The translations under genes were made by a program, and so were the position numbers. From Arenimonas metalli CF5-1 (GTDB taxonomy: Bacteria; Pseudomonadota; Gammaproteobacteria; Xanthomonadales; Xanthomonadaceae): a stretch of 33,632 nucleotides of DNA. Below are positions 23,817 to 33,300 of the stretch, piece after piece. Each line of letters opens with the position of its first letter. The first letter of the stretch is position 1. The notes under the pieces were generated by a model, which worked only from the letters and a program-made list of their open reading frames with translations, was not told where the DNA came from and did no database searches. The stretch lies in contig NZ_AVCK01000023.1 of the NCBI RefSeq assembly GCF_000747155.1, forward strand, positions 1 through 33,632, given 5' to 3'.

Positions 23817-25382
23817 GTGAACCGACTCGCTTCCCTCTTCGCCGTGCTCGCGGCCCTCTGCCTGGCCGCGCCCGCCGCGGCGCAGCGCACGCTCGACTTC
23901 GCGCCCTACGCCGTGCCCACCGAGGGCGCCGTCGCCGTGACCGTGCGCCAGGGCGCGCCGCTCGAGGGCGCCTTCGCCGAAGTGGACCGCGCCAGCAACG
24001 GTGCGCTGCAGCGCGCGGTGGCCGCCGCCGGCTTCCTCGGCGACCGCGGCGTGGTGCTGAACCTGCCCGGCGTCGGTCCGTATCGCCAGGTGCTGCTGGT
24101 GGGCGTGGGCAGCGATGCGCCGAGCGCGCGCCTGCTCGAGGACGTGGGCGGCCTGGTCGGCCAGTGGGGCGTGCTGAGCGCGGTGCCGAAGATCGAGCTG
24201 CTCTGGCCCGACGCCACCCTGCCGGCTGCCGGCGCCCATCTCGCGCTGGGCGCGTCCCTGGGCCAGTACACCTTCCGCACCTACCGCAACGCCAAGCCCG
24301 GCGCGCCGGTGCTGGGGCAGGGCGAACTGGTGCTGCGCGTGGCCGACGCCGACGCCTCGCGCCGCGCGTGGGACGCCGACTGGAGCGCGGTGGCCGCGGG
24401 CGTGCGCTTCTCGCGCGACCTGGTCACCGAGCCGGCCAACACGATCTACCCCGAGTCCTTCGTCGAGCGCACCCGCGCCGCCTTCGCCGGCGTGCCGAAC
24501 GTGAGCATCGAAGTGCTGGACGTGCCGGCGATGCAGAAGCTCGGCATGAACTCGATCCTGCACGTCGGCCAGGGCAGCCAGCGCCCGCCGCGCCTGCTGG
24601 TGGTGCGCTACCGCGGCGGCGCCCGCGACGAAGCGCCGGTCGCCTTCGTCGGCAAGGGCATCACCTTCGATTCCGGCGGCATCTCGCTCAAGGACGCCGC
24701 CAACATGTGGCGCATGAAGTACGACATGACCGGTGCGGCCTCGGTCACCGGCACCGTGCTGTCGCTCGCCAAGCGCGGCGCGAAGGTGAACGCGATCGCC
24801 GTGGCCGCGCTGGCCGAGAACATGCCCTCGGGCACCGCCGGCCGCCCCGGCGACGTGGTGCGCACGATGAGCGGCAAGACCTACGAGATCATGAGCACCG
24901 ACGCCGAGGGGCGCATGGTGCTGGTGGACGCGATCTGGTTCGTGCAGGAGCGCGACCGCCCGCGCGTGGTGGTGGACGTGGCCACCCTCACCGGTTCGCA
25001 GGTGACGGCGCTGGGCGACGAGTACGCGGGCCTGTTCAGCCGCGACGAAGCGCTGGCCGCCGACCTGCTGGCCGCGGGCACGGCCTCGGGCGAGGACGTG
25101 TGGCGCCTGCCGCTGCACCCGAGCTACGCCAAGGACCTGGAGTCGCCGATCGCCGACCTGCGCAACGGCGGCAGCACGCCCGGCGCCGGCGCCAGCGTCG
25201 GTGCGTTCTTCATCGGCTCGTGGATCCAGGAAGGCGTGGCCTGGGCGCACCTGGACATCGCCTCGATGGCCTGGCGCGAAGCGCCGGTGCTGCCGACCGT
25301 GCCGCTGGGCGCCACCGGCTACGGCGTGCGCCTGCTCGACCGCTACGTGCGCGACCACGTGGAGACCGGCGCGGCCCGCTGA
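23817..25382 (+). CDS. pepA: Exported leucyl aminopeptidase (M17)
   Basis: This 521-aa M17 peptidase removes N-terminal residues from peptides using two metal ions. A signal peptide (about 1-22, cut after AAA) directs it to the periplasm, unlike classical cytoplasmic PepA. The metal and catalytic residues are in VGKGITFDSGG (Lys280, Asp285), KYDMTGA and STDAEGR (Asp362, Glu364). The family signature normally reads NTDAEGR; Ser replaces Asn here. The start is GTG at 23817 with GGAGG four bases upstream. It precedes another exported S9 peptidase, which suggests joint peptide use. Confidence 0.9.
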   Translation: MNRLASLFAVLAALCLAAPAAAQRTLDFAPYAVPTEGAVAVTVRQGAPLEGAFAEVDRASNGALQRAVAAAGFLGDRGVVLNLPGVGPYRQVLLVGVGSDAPSARLLEDVGGLVGQWGVLSAVPKIELLWPDATLPAAGAHLALGASLGQYTFRTYRNAKPGAPVLGQGELVLRVADADASRRAWDADWSAVAAGVRFSRDLVTEPANTIYPESFVERTRAAFAGVPNVSIEVLDVPAMQKLGMNSILHVGQGSQRPPRLLVVRYRGGARDEAPVAFVGKGITFDSGGISLKDAANMWRMKYDMTGAASVTGTVLSLAKRGAKVNAIAVAALAENMPSGTAGRPGDVVRTMSGKTYEIMSTDAEGRMVLVDAIWFVQERDRPRVVVDVATLTGSQVTALGDEYAGLFSRDEALAADLLAAGTASGEDVWRLPLHPSYAKDLESPIADLRNGGSTPGAGASVGAFFIGSWIQEGVAWAHLDIASMAWREAPVLPTVPLGATGYGVRLLDRYVRDHVETGAAR

Positions 25383-25495
25383 GGGCCGTCGCCATGTGAA
25401 GGCGTCGGGCGCGGGGACCCGCGAAAGCGTCGGGTTGTCGGCGGCGGCCGGCTGTGGCTACCCTGCCGTTTCCCTGTCCCCCGGAAACGCGCCCG

Positions 25496-27499
25496 ATGAA
25501 TCGACTCCTGCTGGCTGCGGCCATCACCCTGGCCGCGGCCCCCGCCGCCCTCGTCGCGCAGGAGGCCCCGGCCGCGCCGGCCGCCGCGAAGGAAACCCCG
25601 GGTGCGCTGTTCGGCACCCGCGAGAACATCGAACACGCCGACATCTCGCCCGGCGGCCAGCACGTGGTTTACCTGACGCCGGGTCACGGCCGCGCCACCT
25701 CGGTGTACGTGGCCCGGATCGACGGCAGCGCGCCGCCGCAGCTGGTGATGACCTCGGGCGCCGACCCCGACCGCCTGCGCTGGTGCAACTTCGCCACCGA
25801 CACGCGCCTGGTCTGCCAGATCACCGGCATGGTGGACGAGGCCGGCATCGTGATCCCGTATTCGCGCCTGGTCGCCATCGACACCGACGGCAAGAACGGC
25901 GTGATGCTGGGCCAGAAGGGCAGCGTCTACGACGCCCGCCTGCGCCAGTCCGACGGCGAGATCCTCGACTGGCTGCCCGACCAACCCGGTGCGGTGCTGA
26001 TGACCCGCGACTACATCCCCGAGGCGGGCAAGATGAACACGCGCATGGTGCGCAACGAGGACGGCCTCGGCGTCGACCGCATCGACCTGGCCACGATGGA
26101 AGTGAGCCGCGTCGAGGGCCCGGCGAAGGACGCCGATTTCTACCTCACCGACGGCCGCGGCAAGGTCCGCATCAAGGGCTATCGCCCCGGCGTCGGCGCC
26201 ACCACCCAGCTCGCGAACAAGGTGGTCTACCAGTACCGCGCCGACGGCTCCGACGAATGGCGGCCGTTCTCCACCGTCGAGGACGGCGGTGCCGGCCTGT
26301 CGCCGATCGAGGTGGACGCGAACTGCGGCTGCGCCTACGCGCTGCAGCCGCTGGACGGCCGCCAGGCGCTGTACCGCGTGAAGCTCGACGGTTCGATGGC
26401 CACCGAGCTGGTCTACAAGAACGACCGCGTGGACGTCGACGGCGTGCTGCGCATCGGCCGCGGTTCCCGGGTGATCGGCGTCACCTACGCCGAGGAGAAG
26501 CGCCACGCCATCTACTTCGACAAGGAGTACGGCGCGCTGGCGCGCGGCCTGGGCAAGGCGCTGCCGAACCTGCCGATGGTGGATTTCCTCGGTTCCTCGG
26601 CCGACAACAGCAAGCTGCTCATCCACGCCGGCAGTGATTCCGACCCGGGCCGCTACTTCGTCTTCGACAAGACCGCGCGCTCGCTCAACGAGATCCTGTC
26701 GGCGCGCCCGTCGCTGGAAGGCGTGGCGCTGGCCAGCGTGAAGCCGGTGAGCTACCCGGCGCGCGACGGCACGGCGATCCCGGGCTACCTGACGCTGCCG
26801 CCGGGCAAGGCCGACGCCCGCGGCCTGCCGGCGGTGCTGCTGCCGCACGGCGGCCCCAGCGCCCGCGACGAGTGGGGCTTCGACTGGCTGGCGCAGTACC
26901 TGGCGAACCAGGGCTACGCGGTGCTGCAGCCGAACTACCGCGGTTCGGCCGGCTTCGGCGATGCGTGGCTCCAGGAGAATGGTTTCCAGGGCTGGCGCAC
27001 CTCGATCGGCGACGTCACCGACGGCGCCCGCTGGCTGGTGGCGCAGGGCATCGCCGACGCCGACCGGCTGGCCATCGTCGGCTGGTCCTACGGCGGCTAC
27101 GCGGCGCTGCAGGCCGGCGTGACCGAGCCGGGCCTGTTCAAGGCGCTGGTGGCGATCGCGCCGGTGACGGACCTGGACAAGCTCAAGTCGGACGCGCGCA
27201 ACTACGTCGGCCGCAACCTGGTGGTGGAGATGGTGGGCACCGGCAAGCACACCCGCGAAGGCTCGCCGCTGCAGAACGTGGCCAGCCTCCAGGCGCCGGT
27301 GCTGATGTTCCATGGCGACCTGGACCTCAACGTCGGCGTCGGCCATTCGCGCCTGATGGACGAGAAGCTGCGCGCCGCCGGCAAGTCCAGCGAGCTGGTC
27401 GTGTACGAAGGCCTCGAGCACAGCCTCGTGGACTCGGTGGTCCGGGCGGCGATGCTCGACCGCATCGGCGCCTTCCTGCAGGCCAGCACGGCCAGGTAA
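25496..27499 (+). CDS. Exported S9 family peptidase (acylaminoacyl/dipeptidyl type)
   Basis: This 667-aa serine peptidase has a signal peptide (about 1-20, cut after LVA), an N-terminal beta-propeller (about 40-400) and an alpha/beta hydrolase domain. The catalytic Ser531 is in GWSYGGYA, Asp610 in FHGDLDLNV and His642 in EGLEHSLV. This arrangement fits the S9C group. A peptidase role in the periplasm is likely; the exact specificity is not readable. The ATG at 25496 starts the signal peptide, so a longer upstream reading is rejected. A hairpin follows its stop. Confidence 0.88.
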   Translation: MNRLLLAAAITLAAAPAALVAQEAPAAPAAAKETPGALFGTRENIEHADISPGGQHVVYLTPGHGRATSVYVARIDGSAPPQLVMTSGADPDRLRWCNFATDTRLVCQITGMVDEAGIVIPYSRLVAIDTDGKNGVMLGQKGSVYDARLRQSDGEILDWLPDQPGAVLMTRDYIPEAGKMNTRMVRNEDGLGVDRIDLATMEVSRVEGPAKDADFYLTDGRGKVRIKGYRPGVGATTQLANKVVYQYRADGSDEWRPFSTVEDGGAGLSPIEVDANCGCAYALQPLDGRQALYRVKLDGSMATELVYKNDRVDVDGVLRIGRGSRVIGVTYAEEKRHAIYFDKEYGALARGLGKALPNLPMVDFLGSSADNSKLLIHAGSDSDPGRYFVFDKTARSLNEILSARPSLEGVALASVKPVSYPARDGTAIPGYLTLPPGKADARGLPAVLLPHGGPSARDEWGFDWLAQYLANQGYAVLQPNYRGSAGFGDAWLQENGFQGWRTSIGDVTDGARWLVAQGIADADRLAIVGWSYGGYAALQAGVTEPGLFKALVAIAPVTDLDKLKSDARNYVGRNLVVEMVGTGKHTREGSPLQNVASLQAPVLMFHGDLDLNVGVGHSRLMDEKLRAAGKSSELVVYEGLEHSLVDSVVRAAMLDRIGAFLQASTAR

Positions 27500-27505
27500 A
27501 ACCGT

Positions 27506-27534
27506 CGGCGCCCGGCCCCTGCGGCCGGGCGCCG
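27506..27534. terminator. GC hairpin after the S9 peptidase gene
   Basis: CGGCGCCCGGCC (27506-27517) and GGCCGGGCGCCG (27523-27534) form a 12-bp perfect stem with a 5-nt loop, 6 bp after the stop codon. No T run follows. A second palindrome, GGTCCGCGCGGACC, lies at 27540-27553. Together they probably insulate the SOS operon from readthrough. Confidence 0.5.
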
Positions 27535-27608
27535 GCGTCGGTCCGCGCGGACCGGCTCATCCGGTGAGACAGGCAAGTGCTTGAATCCCTTGGCGCTTCC
27601 GAAGGGGG

Positions 27609-27636
27609 GTGACATCCGCCCGCCAAGGTGTATAAA
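27609..27636 (+). promoter_or_regulatory. Promoter of lexA2-imuA-imuB-dnaE2
   Basis: GTGACA (27609-27614, five of six to TTGACA), a 16-bp spacer and TATAAA (27631-27636). The predicted start near 27643 leaves only about 3 nt before the lexA2 ATG, so the mRNA is nearly leaderless. The palindrome at 27627-27644 covers the -10. Confidence 0.6.
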
Positions 27637-27644
27637 TATTCACC
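27627..27644. promoter_or_regulatory. Candidate LexA2 operator
   Basis: GGTGTATAAATATTCACC is an imperfect palindrome in which seven of nine base pairs match (GGTG, ATA, TAT, CACC). It overlaps the -10 and the start site of its own repressor gene, the usual layout for autoregulated LexA. It is not the Escherichia coli SOS box and is not identical to the GTAC-N4-GTGC box reported for Pseudomonas putida LexA2. Confidence 0.5.
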
Positions 27645-27645
27645 C

Positions 27646-28269
27646 ATGAGCCCCGACCTCACCCCCCGCCAGCAGGCCCTGTACGACTTCATCGCCGAGC
27701 GGCTGCGCACCGAAGGCGCGCCCTCGGTGGCCGAGATCGCGCGGGCCTTCGGCATCCACGACAGCGCCGCCCACAAGCACCTGCGCACGCTCGAGGCCAA
27801 GGGCGCGCTGGTGCTGCTGCCCGGGCGCGCGCGCGGCATCCGGCTGCCGGCGGCGGCGCCTTCGCGCAAGGCGGCGCGGCGCGACGACATGATCTCGCTG
27901 CCCATCCTGGGCCGCGTGGCCGCGGGTGCGCCCATCGGCGCGGCGGCCGGGCACGAGGGCCAGATGCTGTTCGACCGCGCGGCCTTCTTCCCCCAGCCCG
28001 ACTACCTGCTGCGGGTGAAGGGCGACTCGATGCGCGACGACGGCATCCTCGACGGCGACCTGATCGCGGTGCACCGCAGCGCCGTGGCCGAGAACGGCCA
28101 GATCGTGGTCGCGCGCATCGACGGCGAGATCACGGTCAAGCGCCTCAAGCGCCAGCGCGACCGGCTGCTGCTGCTGCCGCGCAACCCCGATTACGCCCCG
28201 ATCGAAGTGCCGCCCGACGCCGACTTCGCCATCGAAGGCCTGTACTGCGGCCTGGTGCGCCGGGCCTGA
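27646..28269 (+). CDS. lexA2: SOS repressor LexA, second type (LexA2)
   Basis: This 207-aa repressor shuts off the mutagenesis operon until RecA on single-stranded DNA triggers its self-cleavage. The N-terminal winged helix-turn-helix spans about 1-65 (APSVAEIARAFGIHDSAAHK). The cleavage site is Ala93-Gly94 in RVAAGAP, the catalytic serine is Ser128 in KGDSM and the lysine is Lys165 in TVKRL. It is the first gene of the cassette and lies 2 bp before imuA, the arrangement seen in Pseudomonas putida and Xanthomonas, where a second LexA controls imuA-imuB-dnaE2. Another LexA probably exists elsewhere in the genome. Confidence 0.9.
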   Translation: MSPDLTPRQQALYDFIAERLRTEGAPSVAEIARAFGIHDSAAHKHLRTLEAKGALVLLPGRARGIRLPAAAPSRKAARRDDMISLPILGRVAAGAPIGAAAGHEGQMLFDRAAFFPQPDYLLRVKGDSMRDDGILDGDLIAVHRSAVAENGQIVVARIDGEITVKRLKRQRDRLLLLPRNPDYAPIEVPPDADFAIEGLYCGLVRRA

Positions 28270-28271
28270 GC

Positions 28272-28880
28272 ATGGGCGCCCTCGTTTCCCTCGACACGCT
28301 GCTGGCCGAGCGCCGGCTCTGGCGCGGCCAGCCGACCGCGCGGCCCGCCAGCGCCGAGCCCACCGGCCACGCCGCACTCGACGCCGCGCTGCCCAGCGGC
28401 GGCTGGCCCGAATCGGCGCTGGTCGAAGTGCTGCTGCCCGCCGACGGCCTGGGCGAGCTGCGCCTGGTGCTGCCCACGCTGGCGCGGCACACCGGCGCCG
28501 GCCGCGACATCGCGCTGGTGGCGCCGCCCTACGTGCCCAACCCGCTGGCCTGGCGCGCGGCCGGCGTCGATGTCGCGCGCCTGCACCTGGTCTCGGCCGA
28601 TGCGCGCGATGCGCTGTGGGCGACCGAACAGTGCCTGCGCGCGGGCTGCCTGTCGGCGGTGCTGTGCTGGCCGCAGAAAGTGGACGACCGCGCGCTGCGC
28701 CGGCTGCAGGTGGCGGCCGAGAGCGGGCAGGCGCTGGTGTTCGCCTTCCGCGATGCGCGCGCCGCGGCGCAGCCTTCGCCGGCGGCGCTGCGGCTGCAGC
28801 TCGCCCCGGGCCAGCTGCAGGTGCTCAAGTGCCGCGGCGGCCTGGCGCCGGCGCATCCCGTTCCCTTCCCGCTGCACTGA
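28272..28880 (+). CDS. imuA: Mutagenesis cassette protein ImuA
   Basis: This 202-aa protein is the RecA/SulA-like first partner of the ImuA-ImuB-DnaE2 mutasome. Recognisable segments are GHAALDAALPSGGWPESALVE, LVLPTLARH and VLCWPQKVDDRALRRLQVA, with no intact Walker A. It has no catalytic role of its own that I can see. It starts 2 bp after the lexA2 stop and ends 12 bp before imuB, so it is part of one transcript. Confidence 0.85.
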   Translation: MGALVSLDTLLAERRLWRGQPTARPASAEPTGHAALDAALPSGGWPESALVEVLLPADGLGELRLVLPTLARHTGAGRDIALVAPPYVPNPLAWRAAGVDVARLHLVSADARDALWATEQCLRAGCLSAVLCWPQKVDDRALRRLQVAAESGQALVFAFRDARAAAQPSPAALRLQLAPGQLQVLKCRGGLAPAHPVPFPLH

Positions 28881-28892
28881 TGCGGGCGCGCG

Positions 28893-30314
28893 ATGCTCTG
28901 GGCTTGCCTGCTGCTGCCGCATCTGGCGCTGGACACCGTCCTTCGCCGCCATCCTTCGCCTGAGGAACCGCTGGCGCTGGTCGCGGGGCCGCGGCCGCGG
29001 CGGGTGCTGTCGGCGGTGAATGACGCGGCGGCCGCGCGCGGCCTGCATCGCGGCCAGCCGGTGGCGGCGGCCGAGGCGCTGTGCGAAGGCGTGCGGCTGA
29101 TGGACGACGATCCGGCGCGGCTGGCGCGGGCGCGCGATTTCCTGGCGGCCTGGGCCTATCGCTACAGCTCGCAGGTGAGCACGGCGCTGCCGGGCGCGGT
29201 GCTGCTGGAAGTGCAGGGCAGCCTGGGCCTGTTCGGGCCGTGGCCGCGCTTCGAGGCCGCGCTGCGCGAGGACCTGCAGGCGCTGGGCTTCCGGCACCGC
29301 ATCGCGCTGGCGCCCAGCGCGGTCGGCGCCGCGGTGCTGGCCGCGCACCAGGACGGGCTGGCGGTCACTTCGCACGATGCGCTGCGGCGCGCGCTGGCGT
29401 CGGTGCCGGTGGCGCGGGCGCGGCTGCCGGGCGGCGTGGCGCTGGCCCTGTCGCGGATGGCGGTGCGCACGCTGGGGCAGGTGTTCGCGCTGCCGCGTTC
29501 GGCGCTTGGCAAGCGCCATGGCGTCGAGCTGCTCGATCATCTCGATCGCTTGCTGGGCCAGGCGCCGGAGGTGCTGCCGCTGTACCAGCCGCCGGACGTG
29601 TTCGACGCGAAGATCGAGCTCAACTACGACGTCGAGAGTTCGCAGGCGCTGCTGTTCCCGCTGCGGCGGCTCACGGCCGATCTCGCCGCTTACCTCGCGG
29701 GGCGCGACGGCGGCGTGGCGCGCTTCGTGCTGCGGCTGGGGCACGAGGATCGCGACGACACCGAAGTGGTGGTCGGGCTGCTGGCGCCGGAGCGGCAGCC
29801 GGGCATGCTGTTCGAACTCGCGCGCGGGCGGCTGGAGCGGGTGGCGGTGCCGGCGCCGGTGCGCACGCTGCGGCTGGTGGCGCGCGAGTTGCCGCCGTTC
29901 GTGCCGGCGGCGCGCGAACTGTTCGAGGCGCGGCCGCAGCAGGCGGTCGAATGGCCGGCGCTGCGCGAGCGCCTGCGTGCGCGGCTGGGCAACGAATCGG
30001 TGTACGGCCTCGATCCGGTCGCCGACCATCGCCCCGAGCGCAGCTTCAGGCGCCGCGAGGGCGTGGCCGAACCGCCGCCGCCCGCCGGCCCCGCCGGGCC
30101 GCGCCCCACCTGGCTGCTGCACCGCCCGATCCCCCTGCGCGACCCGGCCCCACGCCTGCTGGCCGGCCCCGAGCGCATCGAGACCGGCTGGTGGGACGGC
30201 GGCGACGTGCAGCGCGACTACTACGTCCTCGAAACCTCCCGCGGCCAGCGCGCCTGGGCCTTCTGCGCCCCCGGCGAGTCCGGCCCCTACATGCTCCACG
30301 GCTGGTTCGCATGA
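28893..30314 (+). CDS. imuB: Y-family polymerase-like protein ImuB
   Basis: This 473-aa protein is related to Y-family polymerases but, like known ImuB proteins, lacks the N-terminal acidic catalytic residues: the region where DinB has an Asp-rich start reads [12 protein letters not shown]. The palm/finger-like part (about 30-240) and little-finger-like part (about 240-350) remain recognisable. The C-terminus ends with [14 protein letters not shown] and MLHGWFA, the usual ImuB close. It acts as the adaptor between the beta clamp and DnaE2. Its TGA overlaps the dnaE2 ATG (ATGA, 30311-30314), so dnaE2 translation depends on ribosomes finishing imuB. Confidence 0.88.
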   Translation: MLWACLLLPHLALDTVLRRHPSPEEPLALVAGPRPRRVLSAVNDAAAARGLHRGQPVAAAEALCEGVRLMDDDPARLARARDFLAAWAYRYSSQVSTALPGAVLLEVQGSLGLFGPWPRFEAALREDLQALGFRHRIALAPSAVGAAVLAAHQDGLAVTSHDALRRALASVPVARARLPGGVALALSRMAVRTLGQVFALPRSALGKRHGVELLDHLDRLLGQAPEVLPLYQPPDVFDAKIELNYDVESSQALLFPLRRLTADLAAYLAGRDGGVARFVLRLGHEDRDDTEVVVGLLAPERQPGMLFELARGRLERVAVPAPVRTLRLVARELPPFVPAARELFEARPQQAVEWPALRERLRARLGNESVYGLDPVADHRPERSFRRREGVAEPPPPAGPAGPRPTWLLHRPIPLRDPAPRLLAGPERIETGWWDGGDVQRDYYVLETSRGQRAWAFCAPGESGPYMLHGWFA

Positions 30315-33300
30315 AGCAAAAAGCGGTACCGGGTTCATTTTCTTTTTCGATGAGACAGCCTGGCGCACACGCACCAGGCTGTCTCATCGAAAAAGAAAAT
30401 GAACCCGGTACCGCTTTTTACGCGGAGCTGCATTGTCTTTCGAACTTCAGTTTTTTGCGGGGGGCGAGTTCGGCGAAGGAATTGTTCGCACGGGCGAAGG
30501 CGCTGGGGTACCGGGCGCTGGCGATCACCGACGAAGCGTCGATGGCGGGGGTGGTGCGGGCGTTCGAGGCGGCGCGCGAGGCCGGCATCGCGATGATCAC
30601 CGGCACCGAGCTGCAGCTCGAGCGCGGGCCCAAGCTGGTGCTGCTGGCGGAGACGCTGGCCGGCTACCAGCGCCTGTGCGGCTGGATCACGCTTGGCCGC
30701 CGGCGCATGCGCAAGGGCGAGTACCGGCTCACGATGGCCGACCTCACGGGCGACACCACCGGCGTGCTGGCGCTGTGGATTCCCGGCGCCGCGCCCGAAG
30801 CCGCGCACGGCGCCTGGGTCGAGGCGAATTTCCCGGGCCGCGCCTGGCTGGCGGTCGAACTGCACCGCGGCCCTGACGACGATGCGCGCCTGCAGCAGCT
30901 GCGCGACCTCGGCGCCACGCTGGGCCTGCCGCTGGTCGCCGCCGGCGACGTCCACATGCACGCCCGCGGCCGCCGCGCGCTGCAGGACACCGTCACCGCC
31001 ATCCGCCACCGCTGCACGGTGCGCGAAGCCGGCGCGCGCCTGTTCCCGAACGGCGAACGCCACCTGCGCCGCCTGGACGTGCTGGCCCGCACCTATCCAC
31101 CCGACCTGCTGGCCGAAACGACGCGCATCGCCGACCGCTGCACCTTCACCCTCGACCAGCTGCGCTACGAGTACCCGCGCGAAGTGGTGCCCGAGGGCCA
31201 CACCCCCGCCAGCTGGCTGCGCCAACTCAGCGACGAAGGCGCCCGCTGGCGCTGGCCCACCGGCGTTCCGGACGACGTGCGCCGCAAGATCGACGACGAG
31301 CTCACCCTGATCGCTGACCTGCAGTACGAATCGTATTTCCTCACCGTGCACGACATCGTCCGCTTCGCCCGGAGTCGCGGCATCCTCTGCCAGGGCCGCG
31401 GCTCGGCCGCGAACTCGGTGGTCTGCTACGTGCTGGGCATCACCGAGGTCGACCCGGCGCGCATCGGCATGCTGATGGAGCGCTTCATCTCGCGCGAGCG
31501 CAAGGAGCCGCCCGACATCGACGTCGACTTCGACTCGACAAGGCGCGAGGAAGTCATCCAGTACGTCTACGAACGCTACGGCCGCGAGCGCGCCGCGCTC
31601 ACCGCCGTGGCCACCACGTACTCCGGCCGCAGCACGATCCGCGACGTCGCCAAGGCGCTGGGCCTCGCGCCCGACCAGGTCGACCGGCTGGCGCGCACGC
31701 TCGGCCGCTGGGACAGCGCGCTGCCGGCCGAGGACCGCCTGCGCGAGGCCGGCTTCGACCCGGACAACGCCGCGATCAAGCGCGTGCTGGCGCTCACCGG
31801 CCAGCTGCTCAACTTCCCCCGGCATCTCTCGCAGCACCCCGGCGGCTTCGTCATCTCCGATGCGCCGCTGCACACCCTGGTGCCGGTGGAAAACGCCGCG
31901 ATGCCCGACCGCACCGTCATCCAGTGGGACAAGGACGACCTCGACACGCTGGGCCTGATGAAGGTGGACGTGCTGGGCATCGGCATGCTCGGCGCCATCG
32001 CCCGCTGCCTGCAGCTGCTGCGCACCAGCGGCCGGCGCGACCTCACCGTGCAGGACATCCCGGCGGAAGACCCCGCGGTGTACGCCATGATCCAGCGCGC
32101 CGACACCGTCGGCGTGTTCCAGATCGAAAGCCGCGCGCAGATGGCGATGCTGCCGCGCCTGAAGCCCGCGTGTTACTACGATCTCGTCGTGCAGGTCGCC
32201 ATCGTCCGCCCCGGCCCGATCGAGGGAAAGATGGTGCATCCCTACCTGCAGCGCCGGCAGGGCCGCGAGCCGGTGGTGTACCCGTCGCCCGCGCTGGAAA
32301 AGGTGCTCCGCCGCACGCTCGGCATCCCGCTGTTCCAGGAGCAGGTGATGCAGATCGCCATCGTCGCCGCCGGCTACACGCCCGGCGAGGCCGACCAGCT
32401 GCGCCGCTCGATGGCCGCGTGGAAGCGCCACGGCGGCCTCGAGCCGCACCGCGAGCGCCTGCTGGCCGGCATGCGCGAACGCGGCTACGACGACGCCTTC
32501 GCCGAGCGCATCTTCGAGCAGGTCAAGGGTTTCGGCAGCTACGGCTTCCCCGAGTCGCACGCCGCCAGCTACGCGCTGGTGGCCTACGTGAGCTGCTGGC
32601 TGAAGTGCCACGAACCGGCGGCTTTCACCTGCGCGCTGGTCAACACGCCCACGCACATGGGCTTCTACACGCCGAACCAGCTGCTGCAGGAAGTGCGGCG
32701 GCAGGGGGTGCGGGTGTTGCCGGTGGATGTGCGGTTCAGTGATTGGGAGTGTTCGCTGGAAAGCATCGGGACTGAAGTCCCTCCTACACGCGCGACTGTA
32801 GGAGGGACTTCAGTCCCGAAGCTTTCCCAGCCCGCGATCAGGCTCGGCTTCAACCAGATCCTCGGCTTCCCGCAAGCCGCCGCCGAACGCCTGGTGATCG
32901 CCCGCGCCCGCGCCCCCTTCCGCCACCTCGACGACCTGGCGCACCGCGCCGGCCTCGACCGCCGCGCGCTCGATCGGCTGGCCGAGGCCGACGCGCTGCG
33001 CGGCCTGGCCGGCCACCGCAACCGCGCGCGCTGGGCCGCCAGCGGCGTCGAGGCCAGCCTGCCGCTGTTCGAAGGCCTGGCCGCCTCGCCGGAAGCGCGC
33101 GTGGCGCTGCCGCCGCCCACCCCCGGCGAGCGCGTGCTGGCCGACTACGCCAGCACCGGCACCACCCTCGGCCCGCACCCGCTGCGGCTGCTGCGCAAGC
33201 AACTGCGCGCGCAGCGCTGCCGACCCTCGCGCGAGCTGGCCACGCTGCCGCACGGCGCGCACATCCGGCACGCGGGCCTGGTGACGCTGCGCCAGCGGCC

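Noticed and set aside
22308-25358. A long upstream extension of mrfA on the minus strand
   Set aside because: The extension lies antisense to the lipoprotein and M17 genes and has shadow-like composition; the helicase homology begins only near 22307.
22346-27575. Shared 12-mer GTGAGACAGGCA upstream of both mrfA (22346-22357, minus) and lexA2 (27564-27575, plus)
   Set aside because: Random 12-mer matches are expected in a window of this size and the two sites are placed differently relative to their genes.
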